A stretch of DNA of 64,000 nucleotides, from contig NZ_LISX01000004.1 in the NCBI RefSeq assembly GCF_001905465.1, forward strand, positions 493,667 to 557,666, written 5' to 3'. The notes below the pieces were generated by a model. That model saw only the letters and a program-made list of their open reading frames with translations, was not told where the DNA came from and searched no databases. This document shows positions 43,630-52,903 of the stretch, piece after piece (positions within the stretch are counted from its first letter, which is position 1; the number at the start of each line of letters is the position of its first letter). The stretch comes from Kitasatospora sp. CB01950 (GTDB taxonomy: Bacteria > Actinomycetota > Actinomycetes > Streptomycetales > Streptomycetaceae). The position numbers and the translations under genes are program-made.

Positions 43630-45089
43630 AGCAGATCGGCCGGCTCACGGGGTGGTTCCGCAGCAGATCGCTGCGGAGCCGGCTGGCCATGCTCACGGCT
43701 GCCGCGGTGGCGGTGGCGATCGCCGTGGTCAGCATGGCGAGTTGGCTGCTGGTGCGCGAGCGCCTCTACCAGGAGCTGCACGACAGCCTCGCCGCCGCTC
43801 CCCGGGCCCAGCTGGCCCCGCCCGACCAGGACATGCTGCACTGCGGCGCGACCCCGGCCGAGGCGCTCGACCGCGTCCCCGCCGGGGGCGGCAACCGGTT
43901 CGGCCCGCAGATGTACGACTACCAGTTCCTACTGGCCGACGGCACGGTGTGCTTCCTCGGCGACGCCACCCGGGCCATCCAGGTCCAGACCGGCGACAAC
44001 GCCCTGCTGCCGCGCGCCAAGGACGATGCCTACCGCGCCGGCCGTTACCTCGGCAGCGACGACTCCGCGCTGGTGCGGCGCACCAACACCTCGGTGAAGA
44101 TCGGCGGGGTGCCGCATCCGGCCGTCCTGCTGACCGCGCTGCCCACCCACGGGGTGCAGAAGTCGCTCGGCTCGCTCGCCCTGCTGATGACCGGCGTGGC
44201 CGGTCTCGGCGTCATCGGGGCGGGCGTCGCCGGCCGGGTCGTCGCCCGGTCCGCGCTCAAGCCCGTCGACCAACTGACCGACGCCGTCGAGCACATCGCC
44301 CGCACCGAGGAGGTCGGCAGCACCATCCCGGTCAACGGCAGCGACGAGATCGCCCGCCTCTCCGCCTCCTTCAACTCGATGTCCACCGCCCTCGCCAACT
44401 CCCGCGAGCGGCAGACCCGCCTGATCGCCGACGCCGGCCACGAACTCCGCACCCCGCTCACCTCGCTGCGCACCAACGTCGACCTGCTGATCCGCTCCGA
44501 CGCGCAGGGCCGCGCCCTGCCGCCGGAGACCAGGGCGCGGATGCTGGGCAACATGAAGGCGCAGATGCAGGAACTGACCGTGCTGATCGGCGACCTGCTG
44601 CAGCTCTCCCGCCCGGACACCCCGAACCCGGAGGCGGTGCGCACCGTGGTGCCGTTCCACGAGACGGTGGAACGGGCGCTGGAGCGCGGCCGGCTGCGCG
44701 GCCCGGCGCTCACCTTTCTCACCGAGGTCAACCCCTGGTACGTGCACGGCGACCCGGCCGCCCTGGAACGGGCGGTGATCAACCTGCTGGACAACGCGGT
44801 GAAGTACTCGCCACCGTCCGGCACGGTCGAAGTCCGCCTGCGCGCGGGCCGGTTGACGGTCCGCGACCACGGCCCGGGCATCCCGGCCGACGAACTCCCC
44901 TTCGTCTTCGACCGCTTCTGGCGCTCCCCGTCCTCCCGCCAACTGCCGGGCTCCGGACTGGGGTTGTCGATCGTCGCGCAGACCGTCCGGGACACCGGCG
45001 GCCAGGTCTCGCTCGGTCCCGCCTCGGACGGCGGCCCCGGCACGCAGGCGGTGATGGTGCTGCCGGGCCAGCCGGACGTCCCGCGCTGA
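43626..45089 (+). CDS. Sensor histidine kinase
   Basis: A 487-residue membrane kinase paired with the preceding regulator. TM1 at about 18-41, extracytoplasmic sensor about 42-178, TM2 about 180-203, HAMP about 205-257. The HisKA dimerisation helix has the phospho-acceptor in [19 protein letters not shown]. The ATPase domain has N-box [16 protein letters not shown]1 [12 protein letters not shown] and G2 [11 protein letters not shown]. Signal unknown. GTG 43626 overlaps the regulator stop by four bases. Confidence 0.95.
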
Positions 45090-45097
45090 GACAGGCC

Positions 45098-45129
45098 GAA
45101 GGGCGGGACACCGAGGTGCCCCGCCCTTC
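45098..45129. terminator. Bidirectional terminator
   Basis: Stem GAAGGGCGGG (45098-45107) pairs with CCCGCCCTTC (45120-45129), and inner ACC/GGT can extend it. It lies between the kinase gene and the convergent 5'-nucleotidase. Confidence 0.85.
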
Positions 45130-45144
45130 CTGGCTACTGCTGCG

Positions 45145-46953
45145 TCAGCCGATCGACTGGCCGACGCCGATGACCTTGATCCGGTTCTGGGCCGGCGGGG
45201 TCAGCGGGGCGGTGGCGGTGCTGTGGCTGGTCAGGTACGTGTTGAACAGGTCCAGGTCGGAGGCGCCGACGAGCTTGTCGGTGCCGGCCGCGAAGGCCGG
45301 GAAGCCGTCGCCGCCGCCGGCCAGGAACTCGTTGGCAGCGACCCGGTAGGTGGCGTTCGGGTCGACCGGGGCGCCGTTCAGACGGACCGAGTCGACGATC
45401 ACGCGGTCACCGCCGGCCTTGTTCAGGTCCAGCGTGTAGCTGAGGTTGGAGGAGATCTGCAGGATCTTCGGGGCGGCCGCGTTGGAGCCCGAGACCTGCT
45501 GCTGCAGGACCTGGACCAGCTGGGTGCCGGTCAGGGTCTTGACCTGCATCATGTTGGTGAACGGCTGGACGGTGAACGCCTCGCCGTAGGTCACCACACC
45601 GTCGCCCTCGCTGCCGGACGCCTTGTAGACCAGGTCCGAGCGGATGCCGCCGGGGTTCATGAAGGCGACCTGCGCGCCGCCCTTGTCGGCGGGCGCGAGA
45701 CCGGCCAGCTGCGCGTCGGCGATCACGTCACCGAGCGGCTTCTCCAGGTCGGTGGAGCCGCGGCCGTTGATGTCGGCGCTGATGTAGCCGACGGCCCGGT
45801 TGGCGATCGGGGCGGACAGCTTGCTGTACCGGTCGATCAGCTTGGTCAGGTCCGGCGCCTTGGGCACGTCGCGGCGCACGACGTGGTTGGCCGCCGTCAC
45901 CGACGGACGCACGATGGCGCCGGTGCGCTTGTCCAGCTTGAGGTCGATCTCGGTGTACAGACGGCCGAACGAGGCGGCGCTGGTCACCGAGCGGGGCACG
46001 CCGTTCGGGTCCGGGATCATGCAGGCGTACGAGTTGTGGGTGTGGCCGGTGACGACCGCGCCGACCGCCGGGTCGAGGCGCTTGGCGATGTCCACGATCG
46101 GGCCGGAGATGCCGGAACCGCCGGAGCCGCAGTCGTAGTTGTAGACGCTGCTGGCCGGCAGGCCGCCCTCGTGGATCAGCGCGACCACCGAGTTCACGCC
46201 CTGGCGCTTCAGCTCGGCCGTGTACTTGTTGATCGTCGCGACCTCGTTGTCGAACTTGAGGCCCTGCACGCCGGCGGCGGTGACGATGTTCGGGGTGCCC
46301 TCCAGGGTCACGCCGATGAAGCCGACCTTGACGCCGCGGACGTTCTTCACCCAGTACGGCTTGAGCAGCTGCTTGCCGGTCTTCTCGTTGGTGACGTTCG
46401 CCGCCAGGTACGGGAAGTCCGCGCCCTCGAACTTGCGGCCCTTCTCGTAGCAGCCGTCGGTCGGGTGGCAGCCGCCGTCCTGCATGCGCTTCAGCTCGGC
46501 CGAGCCCTCGTCGAACTCGTGGTTGCCCACCGAGGTGACGTCGAGGCCGATCTTGTTCATCGCCTCGATGGTCGGCTCGTCGTGGAACAGGCCGGAGATC
46601 AGCGGGCTGGCGCCGATGATGTCGCCGGCCGCGACCGTCACGCTGTTCGGGTGGCCCTGGCGGGCGTCGCGCAGCGCGGTGGCCAGGTACTCGACGCCGC
46701 CGGCGGGGGTGGCGACGGTCTTGCCGGTGGTCGGGTCGATCTCGTTGACGGTGCCGGACGACCCCGCCGGAGGCTCCAGGTTGCCGTGCAGGTCGTTGAT
46801 GGCGAGGAGCTGCAGGTCCTCGTACTTGGGCTTGTCCTGGCCGTGCCCGTGCGCCTCGGCGGTGGCCGGCAGGGCCATCGAGCCGAGGAGGGCGGCGGCC
46901 GCGGCGACCGCGAGCGCGGTCCTGCGGTGGCCGGTGGATCCGGAAATGGGCAT
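45145..46953 (-). CDS. ushA: Secreted 5'-nucleotidase/UDP-sugar hydrolase
   Basis: A 602-residue secreted phosphoesterase releasing phosphate and nucleoside from extracellular nucleotides. A signal peptide (RRTALAVAAAAALLGSMALPATAEA) ends near residue 35. The metallophosphatase domain has LLAINDLHGNLEP, VAAGDIIGASPLIS, SVGNHEFDEGS and VVTGHTHNSYAC. The C-terminal 5'-nucleotidase domain starts near 350 with AFMNPGGIRSDL and FNTYLTS. Not all family members use the same substrate. ATG 46953, 6 bp after AGGGGA, is preferred to an upstream in-frame codon at 46968. Confidence 0.92.
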   Translation of the reverse strand: MPISGSTGHRRTALAVAAAAALLGSMALPATAEAHGHGQDKPKYEDLQLLAINDLHGNLEPPAGSSGTVNEIDPTTGKTVATPAGGVEYLATALRDARQGHPNSVTVAAGDIIGASPLISGLFHDEPTIEAMNKIGLDVTSVGNHEFDEGSAELKRMQDGGCHPTDGCYEKGRKFEGADFPYLAANVTNEKTGKQLLKPYWVKNVRGVKVGFIGVTLEGTPNIVTAAGVQGLKFDNEVATINKYTAELKRQGVNSVVALIHEGGLPASSVYNYDCGSGGSGISGPIVDIAKRLDPAVGAVVTGHTHNSYACMIPDPNGVPRSVTSAASFGRLYTEIDLKLDKRTGAIVRPSVTAANHVVRRDVPKAPDLTKLIDRYSKLSAPIANRAVGYISADINGRGSTDLEKPLGDVIADAQLAGLAPADKGGAQVAFMNPGGIRSDLVYKASGSEGDGVVTYGEAFTVQPFTNMMQVKTLTGTQLVQVLQQQVSGSNAAAPKILQISSNLSYTLDLNKAGGDRVIVDSVRLNGAPVDPNATYRVAANEFLAGGGDGFPAFAAGTDKLVGASDLDLFNTYLTSHSTATAPLTPPAQNRIKVIGVGQSIG

Positions 46954-47013
46954 GAGGGTCCCCTGCACCGTCGGGGCCGCGGTGGACGGCGGCCTGGCGT
47001 TGTATCGGGGAGC

Positions 47014-47042
47014 AGCCTAGAGTCCACGCGCGTAGCTGTCAG
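47014..47042 (-). promoter_or_regulatory. Promoter of the 5'-nucleotidase gene
   Basis: On the minus strand: -35 CTGACA (47037-47042), spacer 17, -10 TAGGCT (47014-47019), about 61 bp before the ATG. No PHO box with GTTCA repeats is visible beside it. Confidence 0.6.
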
Positions 47043-47149
47043 GAACCCTGAAGTAACGAGCTGGTATCCGAAGGCTGACGACTTCTCTGCCGACGCCCGG
47101 TCGGCCCTCCGCCGCCGGTCAGCTCCTGGGCTGCCTCCTGGGCTGCCGG

Positions 47150-48496
47150 TCAGATCCTCGGCTGCGCCGCCAACTGGTGCTCGGCGCGCTCCCGCTCCGC
47201 CACCGCGTCCTCGGTCATCGCGCGGTCGGTGTAGACCAGCGGACGTTCGGCCTCGGTGATGATGTGCTTGACCACCTGCACGTTGCCGTTGACGTCCCAC
47301 ACCGCGATGCCCGGCGACAGCGTCGGGATGATCTCCACCGCCCAGCGCGGCAGGCCCAGCACCCGGCCGGTGGCTCTCGCCTCCTCGGCCTTCTGCATGT
47401 AAATGGTGCGGGTGGAGGCCATCTTCAGGATCGCCGACGCCTCCTTCGCCGCCGCGCCGTCCACCACGTCCGACAGGTGGTGGACGACGGCCACGAAGGA
47501 CAGGCCGAGCCGGCGCCCGAACTTCAGCAGCCGCTGGAACAGCTGCGCCACGAACGGGCTGTTGATGATGTGCCACGCCTCCTCGACCAGGAAGATCCGC
47601 TTCACCCGGTCCGGCCGCAGCCAGGTGTGCTCCAGCCACACCCCGACGATCGCCATCAGGATCGGCATCGCGATCGAGTTCCGGTCGATGTGCGACAGGT
47701 CGAAGACGATCAGCGGCGCGTCCAGGTCGATGCCGGCCGAGGTCGAGCCGTCGAACATGCCGCGCAGGTCGCCGTCGACCAGCCGGTCCAGCACCAGCGC
47801 CACGTCCAGGCCCCAGGACTGCACCTCGCCGATCTCCACGCCGAGCGACTCCACCGCCGACAGGTCGGGGCTGCGCAGCGTGTCGATGATGTCGTTCAGC
47901 ACCGGCTGACGGTCCTTCACCGTGGCGTGCACGTGCGCGTGCGCGGCCTTCAGCGCGAAACCGGCCCGCTCCTCCAGGGTGCGGCCCATCGCCACCTCGA
48001 TGATGGTGCGCAGCAGCGACAGCTGACCGGTGGTGGTGATCGCCGGGTCCAGCGGGTTGAGCTTCACCCCGCCGTCGCGGGCCGCCATCGGGTCCAGCCG
48101 GATGGACTTTATCCCCAGCGCGTTGGCGATCAGGTTCCACTCGCCGACGCCGTCCTCGCCCTGCGCGTCCAGCACCACCACCTGGCGGTCACGGAACCTC
48201 AACTGCCGCAGCACGTACGTCTTCTCCAGCGCCGACTTGCCGTTGCCGGACTCGCCCAGCACCAGCCAGTGCGGGGCCGGCAGCTGCTGGCCGTACAGCT
48301 GGAACGGGTCGTAGACGTAGCCCTTGCCGCTGTACACCTCGCGGCCGATGATCACCCCGGAGTCGCCCAGGCCGGGCGCCGCCGTCGGCAGGTACACGGC
48401 CTGCGCCTGGCCGCTGGAGGTGCGCACCGGCAGCCGGGTGGTCTCCACCCGGCCGAACAGGGCGCTGGCGAAGCCGTCGGTGAGATTGCCGATCAT
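47150..48496 (-). CDS. VirB4-like ATPase, C-terminal (RecA) half of a split T4SS ATPase
   Basis: A 448-residue ATPase with a VirB4/TraC-type catalytic domain. Walker A is WLVLGESGNGKSALEK; Walker B is RIFLVEEAWHIIN; also DLSHIDRNSIAMP, a conserved SFVAVVHHLSDV arginine/glutamine region and a terminal VKHIITEAERPLVYTD. The usual N-terminal VirB4 domain is on the neighbouring gene, 18 bp upstream. GGAGG is 7 bp before ATG 48496. It is the last gene of the five-gene secretion-like operon. The S. coelicolor cmd cluster (SCO4126-4131, from memory) is the nearest described relative. Confidence 0.83.
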   Translation of the reverse strand: MIGNLTDGFASALFGRVETTRLPVRTSSGQAQAVYLPTAAPGLGDSGVIIGREVYSGKGYVYDPFQLYGQQLPAPHWLVLGESGNGKSALEKTYVLRQLRFRDRQVVVLDAQGEDGVGEWNLIANALGIKSIRLDPMAARDGGVKLNPLDPAITTTGQLSLLRTIIEVAMGRTLEERAGFALKAAHAHVHATVKDRQPVLNDIIDTLRSPDLSAVESLGVEIGEVQSWGLDVALVLDRLVDGDLRGMFDGSTSAGIDLDAPLIVFDLSHIDRNSIAMPILMAIVGVWLEHTWLRPDRVKRIFLVEEAWHIINSPFVAQLFQRLLKFGRRLGLSFVAVVHHLSDVVDGAAAKEASAILKMASTRTIYMQKAEEARATGRVLGLPRWAVEIIPTLSPGIAVWDVNGNVQVVKHIITEAERPLVYTDRAMTEDAVAERERAEHQLAAQPRI

Positions 48497-48514
48497 GTGC
48501 GGGCCTCCGAGGGG

Positions 48515-50104
48515 TCAGCGGCGGATGCCGGTGGCGAACGGCAAGGTGTTGGCGAACGCCCGGTGGTGCTCGCGGTCGCACCACTCCAGCTTCAGGTAGC
48601 TCTTGCCGGCCGAGGCGCGGATCGTCCGCTTGTCGCGGGCCAGTGCCTCCGGGCTGCGCGCGGACACCGTCAGGTAGCCCACCAGGTTCACGCCGGCCGC
48701 GCCGGACGCCAGGTCGTCGCCGCGCTGGTCCACCCGGCCGGTGTGGGCCAGGTCGCGCGGGTCCACCGTGCGGTTCATCTTCGCCGCCCGGCTGGCCTCC
48801 GCCTCGTCGTTGGTCTTCTCGGTCAGCATCCGCTCGATCGCCACATCGGTCGGCTCCAGGTCCATGGTGACCGCGACCGTCCGGATCACGTCCGGGGTGT
48901 GCACCAGCAGCGGCGCCAGGAAGTTCACCCCGACCGGGGTCAACGGCCACTCCTTGATCCACGCGGTGGCGTGGCACCACGGCTCCCGGGTCGCCGACTC
49001 GCGGGTCTTCGCCGTCAGGTACTGCGGGTGCGTGGCGTCCAGCTCGGCCGGCCAGGCGTTGCGCCTGCTCATCGCCTGGATGTGGTCGATCGGGTGGTCC
49101 GGGTCGTACATCGAGTGGATCAGCGACGCCAGCCGGGCCTGCCCCAGCGGCTGCCGCACCCGGATGTCCGCCTCCGCCAACCGGGCGCAGATGTCGGTCA
49201 GTTCACGCGCCATCACGGTCGCCAGGCCGTCGTCCCCGCGGTCGCCCTTCCCGCCGCCCTCCCGCCCGTACGCGGTCCGCCCCATCGCGTGCGCCTCGGA
49301 CGCCAGGTCCCGGGTGTACTGCATGCAGGCCACCAGGTACGCCCGGTGCTGCTCCGAGGAGGTCGACACCATCGACTGCAGCTGGTCGTAGCTCTCCAGC
49401 AGCCAGCGCGGCGCCGAGTGGTCGCCGCGCCGCTCCACGTCCTTGGCGTGCGCGTCCGGGTCGGCGGGCAGCGTCCGGGCCAGGATCTGCAGCCGCGTCA
49501 CGAAGCCGTCGCCGTTGGCCACGTGCTTCAGCAGCGTGCCGAACCGGTCGACCAGCGCCTCCTGGTCCTCCGAGTCGCGCAGGCCCACGCCCGGGCCCTC
49601 GATCTCGATCGCCGCAGTCACCGTGCGCCGCTCCAGGTGCATCAGCACCGCGACCTCGTCCGGCCCGAACGGCGCGGTCAGCCAGCGCAGCCGCCCCACC
49701 CCCGGCGGCGGACCGACCTCCACCTCACGCCCGTCCAACCGCGTCCCGGCCTCGTGCACGTCCGGCTTCCAGACCGCCCGACCGCTGCGCACCGTGCGCC
49801 GGTACGTCCGGTTGATCTCCATCCACTTGTAGAACGTCCGCCGCCGGTACGGCACGTACACCGCCATGATCGCCAGCAGCGGGAAGCCCACCAGGCCGGC
49901 CAGCCGCAGCGGCAGGATCGGCACCCCCAGACCCCACAGCATGCCCAGGCCCGCACCGGCGATGATCAGCACGATCTCGCCGGTCTCCCGGTTGCGCCCG
50001 ATCGGCGCGTTCGGGCGCGCCTTGCCGATCAGATAGCTGCGGCGCTGCTGGGCGTACGGCTGGGCGTACTGGGTGCCGTACTGGCCGAACTGATCGCTGC
50101 TCAT
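48515..50104 (-). CDS. SCO6880-family protein: PrgI-like membrane region plus VirB4 N-terminal domain
   Basis: 529 residues. A Tyr/Gln-rich start (QFGQYGTQYAQPYAQQ) precedes two close membrane segments (about 45-62 and 66-84; PrgI/VirB3-like). The soluble VirB4 N-terminal-like domain follows (TAAIEIEGPGVGLRDSEDQE, RYTRDL-type QYTRDLASEAHA, PLGQARLASLIHSMYDPDHP). There is no Walker A, so ATP hydrolysis must come from the adjacent protein. Together the two proteins rebuild a membrane-anchored VirB4. It follows the VirB6-like gene by 7 bp, indicating coupling. Confidence 0.8.
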   Translation of the reverse strand: MSSDQFGQYGTQYAQPYAQQRRSYLIGKARPNAPIGRNRETGEIVLIIAGAGLGMLWGLGVPILPLRLAGLVGFPLLAIMAVYVPYRRRTFYKWMEINRTYRRTVRSGRAVWKPDVHEAGTRLDGREVEVGPPPGVGRLRWLTAPFGPDEVAVLMHLERRTVTAAIEIEGPGVGLRDSEDQEALVDRFGTLLKHVANGDGFVTRLQILARTLPADPDAHAKDVERRGDHSAPRWLLESYDQLQSMVSTSSEQHRAYLVACMQYTRDLASEAHAMGRTAYGREGGGKGDRGDDGLATVMARELTDICARLAEADIRVRQPLGQARLASLIHSMYDPDHPIDHIQAMSRRNAWPAELDATHPQYLTAKTRESATREPWCHATAWIKEWPLTPVGVNFLAPLLVHTPDVIRTVAVTMDLEPTDVAIERMLTEKTNDEAEASRAAKMNRTVDPRDLAHTGRVDQRGDDLASGAAGVNLVGYLTVSARSPEALARDKRTIRASAGKSYLKLEWCDREHHRAFANTLPFATGIRR

Positions 50105-50111
50105 CTACCCG

Positions 50112-51380
50112 TCACCCTCCCTTCGGGTTGTTGACCGGGGCCTGGGACTGCGCGGGCGGCGCGGCCATCCGCCCGGGGTTGGCGGGACGGGACGCGTGCG
50201 CGGCGATGCCCGGGGCCACCCCGCCGCCGCCCGCACCCGGCGAGGCGTTCCCGGCCTGCGCACCGCCGCGCGAACCGTGCGTCGAAATGCCCTGCTTCAC
50301 CAGGTTCGCCGGGCCGTTGATCATCGCACTGCCGGCCTGCACCGCACTCGCCCGAGCCTGCCGCATCGACAGCAGCTCGTCACCGAAGCCCGGCACGAAC
50401 CGGTACACCGCCGCGCTCGCGAAGATCGACAGGAACAGGATCGCCAGACCGCTCAGCACCCGCGCGAAGTCGTCGTCCGCACCCGAGCCGGTCGCCACCG
50501 CACCCGCCAGACCCAGGATGATCACGATGATCGGCTTCGCCAGATCGACCGCCAGCATCATCGCGGCCCACCGGCGCACGTGCTTCCAGAGCTGCTTGTC
50601 AACCAGCCCCGCGTACACCGCCGTCCCCAGCAGCGCGCCCACGTACAGCATCGCCGCCCGGATCACCAGCTCGATCCACAGCACCGCGGCGGCCAGCACC
50701 GCCACCAGCGACACGATGATCAGAATCAGCGGGCCACCGCCCATGCTGCCCTTGTCCAGCGTGTCCGCGAACCCGCCCAGGTACGTCCCGGTGTCGGACT
50801 TCGTCCCCGCCGCGACCGCATCCGTCAAGCCGTCGGTGACCGTCACCACCGTGTACAGGATCAACGGCGTGAACGCCGAAGCGATCACCGTCAACCACAG
50901 GAACCCGACCGCCTCGCCGAACGCCTGCCCCAACGGCGCACCACGCACCGCCCGCTTCGTCACCGCCAGCAGCCACAGCACCAGCGTGACCACCGTCGAC
51001 ACCGCGAACACCACCGCGTACTGCTGCAGGAACGCCGCATTCGTGAAGTCGACCTTCGTCGTCCCGTCGATCGCCCCCGCCAACTGCCGCACCACCCACG
51101 CCGCAGCCTGCGCACACCCCTTCGCCAACGACCCCAACGGGTCGGTCACCGAGGAGACCGAGCCATTACCGGGGACCACCACCACGTCGGGAGGAGCACA
51201 CTGGCTCCCCGCACCGGGCAGCGGCACGTTCTGGGCGGCGCAGGTGTCCGACGGCGAGGGCGACGGATCGGCGGCCACCCGCTGCGCGACCAGCAGGGCA
51301 GTGAGTTGAAGGCTGCTCAGGGCAGCGCCGAGCACCCCGGCCCGACCGAGGAAGCGCAGTCTGGACGCGTCAGCGGGCAT
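50112..51380 (-). CDS. VirB6/TrbL-like polytopic membrane protein
   Basis: About 422 residues. A signal-like N-terminus (FLGRAGVLGAALSSLQLTALLV) and a Cys-containing extracytoplasmic stretch precede about six membrane segments from about 115 to 335 (VFAVSTVVTLVLWLLAV, LWLTVIASAFTPLILYTVV, IVSLVAVLAAAVLWIELVI and others). A Gly/Pro/Ala-rich cytosolic tail follows. TrbL/VirB6 proteins form the inner-membrane channel of type IV secretion systems; the order and topology match. ATG 51380 (MPADASRL) overlaps the upstream VirB8-like stop by 11 bp. Confidence 0.78.
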   Translation of the reverse strand: MPADASRLRFLGRAGVLGAALSSLQLTALLVAQRVAADPSPSPSDTCAAQNVPLPGAGSQCAPPDVVVVPGNGSVSSVTDPLGSLAKGCAQAAAWVVRQLAGAIDGTTKVDFTNAAFLQQYAVVFAVSTVVTLVLWLLAVTKRAVRGAPLGQAFGEAVGFLWLTVIASAFTPLILYTVVTVTDGLTDAVAAGTKSDTGTYLGGFADTLDKGSMGGGPLILIIVSLVAVLAAAVLWIELVIRAAMLYVGALLGTAVYAGLVDKQLWKHVRRWAAMMLAVDLAKPIIVIILGLAGAVATGSGADDDFARVLSGLAILFLSIFASAAVYRFVPGFGDELLSMRQARASAVQAGSAMINGPANLVKQGISTHGSRGGAQAGNASPGAGGGGVAPGIAAHASRPANPGRMAAPPAQSQAPVNNPKGG

Positions 51381-52191
51381 AGCGGAACCCTCCGAACTGC
51401 TGGACGGCATCGGCGATCTCTTTCGCGGTGGCCGCCTGCTGGTCGCCCGGCAGGGGGGCGGGGCCCGCGGCGCGGGAGTAGTCGGTGAGCTTCCAGTCGC
51501 TGCCGGTCCAGCGCATGGTGACGGTCAGGGTGTACCAGTCCTGGCTGACCGGGACGGTGGAGTCCTCGCCGGCCAGGCCGTAGAGCCCGGTGCACCAGAC
51601 GTCGACCTTGGTGGCGGTGTCGGCGCCGTTGGTGGTGCGGGTGCCGACCGGCACGATCCGGCTGACGAAGACCTGTCCCTTCGGAGCGCGGCCCTGTGCG
51701 TCCAGGCCGAACCGGGCCACCGTCTCCGGGGAGAACGCCTGGTCCAGGCGGGACTGGAGGGTGGGGAGGGTGGTGGGGTCGGCGAGGGTGGCGAGGATGG
51801 TGTGGCGGGTGTCGGGGCGGAACATGTCGGTGGAGCCCAGCGCGACGGCGTAGTTGGCGGCGGCCGACTGCGCCCCCTGGTCGGTGTGGGGGTAGCCGGT
51901 GGCGATGCCGTTGGCGGTGGTGGTGACGGGCTGTTGGCCGCTGGCGGCGGTGTGGTCGGCGGCGGGTCCGTTGCCGCCGGGGGCCTGGTCGCCGGAGCTC
52001 GCGGCGGGGGTGCGCCCGGGCACCGCCTTGTCACGGTTGGCGATGGCGACGGCGATCACCAGCAGGGTGACGATGCCGAGGATGGTCAGGAGGGTGCGCA
52101 GCGGCCTGGCCTGGCGGCCGGTCACGGGGCTGGTCTGTTCGGCGACCGGTAGCCGCGTACGGGTGTGCGGCTGGTCGTCGGACAACGGCAC
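51370..52191 (-). CDS. VirB8/TcpC-like bitopic protein
   Basis: A 273-residue protein with a short cytosolic start, one membrane segment (about 32-50, LLTILGIVTLLVIAVAIA), a Pro/Gly linker and an extracytoplasmic NTF2-like domain (about 100-270; SAAANYAVALGSTDMF, WCTGLYGLAGEDSTVPVSQDW, VTMRWTGSDWKLTDY). VirB8 and TcpC share this plan and assemble the channel. Conservation is structural rather than strong in sequence, so the assignment rests on topology plus context. GTG start 52191, 6 bp after AGGAGGG. Confidence 0.7.
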   Translation of the reverse strand: MPLSDDQPHTRTRLPVAEQTSPVTGRQARPLRTLLTILGIVTLLVIAVAIANRDKAVPGRTPAASSGDQAPGGNGPAADHTAASGQQPVTTTANGIATGYPHTDQGAQSAAANYAVALGSTDMFRPDTRHTILATLADPTTLPTLQSRLDQAFSPETVARFGLDAQGRAPKGQVFVSRIVPVGTRTTNGADTATKVDVWCTGLYGLAGEDSTVPVSQDWYTLTVTMRWTGSDWKLTDYSRAAGPAPLPGDQQAATAKEIADAVQQFGGFRYAR

Positions 52192-52307
52192 GGGGGCCCT
52201 CCTGGTGCGGCGTCACCGCGCGGGGGGCGCGGCGGCGTGACGGGTGTTTCTCGGTGTCGGCGCGCGGTGGGTGGATCGGCGCGAGCGGGGCGGAAGTTGT
52301 CCGATCG

Positions 52308-52655
52308 TCAGATCGCCATGCCGTAGACAATGGTGAACAGGGTGCCGAGGGAACCGATGATGAACACGCCGGTCAGGCCGGCGATGATCAGCCCCTTGCC
52401 CTGTTCGGCACTGAACGTGTCACGCATCGCGGTGGCGCCGATGCGCTGCTTCGCGGCGCCCCAGATGGCGATGCCGAGGCAGACCAGGATGGCGACGGCC
52501 ATCACGACCTGGACCATCACGCGGGCCGAGGAGCCGAGCGAGGCGAACGGGCCCCAGTCGGGGGCGATGCCGCCGATGATGGTGTCGATGCTGGCCTTCT
52601 TGGGCGGGTCCTCCGCCAGGTACCCGATCACTGTGCTGTCCACGTTCAGGTTCAT
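52308..52655 (-). CDS. Two-TM VirB2/TrbC-like small membrane protein
   Basis: A 115-residue protein with a 40-residue polar start and two hydrophobic helices (about 47-68, VMVQVVMAVAILVCLGIAIW; about 87-112, LIIAGLTGVFIIGSLGTLFT), joined by a short charged loop. This is the layout of VirB2/TrbC pilins. No cleavable signal is obvious. First gene of the operon, divergent from the wall hydrolase gene across 248 bp. Confidence 0.65.
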   Translation of the reverse strand: MNLNVDSTVIGYLAEDPPKKASIDTIIGGIAPDWGPFASLGSSARVMVQVVMAVAILVCLGIAIWGAAKQRIGATAMRDTFSAEQGKGLIIAGLTGVFIIGSLGTLFTIVYGMAI

Positions 52656-52903
52656 CCCATCTCACCGCCCGATCAGGAAAATTCAAGGCCCCGGACCACG
52701 GTCGAGCGAAGGGGCAGGTCCTATTCTTGGCCAGATCTGACGTCGACTTGGCTGCTTCTCGCGGATTGCTCGTGGCGGCCGGACGCCTCCGCCAGGATGT
52801 CCGGTAGTTCGAGGATACTGCCCGCCCTTGGTATCTGTGATGATTGCACCGGGCAATAACGCAACAGGACATGGCAGCTGACGATCCGTCGGGATGGTGC
52901 GGG

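Noticed and set aside
47177..50134. Open frame of 985 codons on the plus strand
   Set aside because: Antisense to the two VirB4-like genes, rich in His, Arg, Gln and Pro, with no fold-like pattern.
52656..52903. ydaO-type c-di-AMP riboswitch before the NlpC/P60 gene
   Set aside because: Such riboswitches often precede streptomycete wall hydrolases, but the region is too short and I see none of the conserved ydaO helices.
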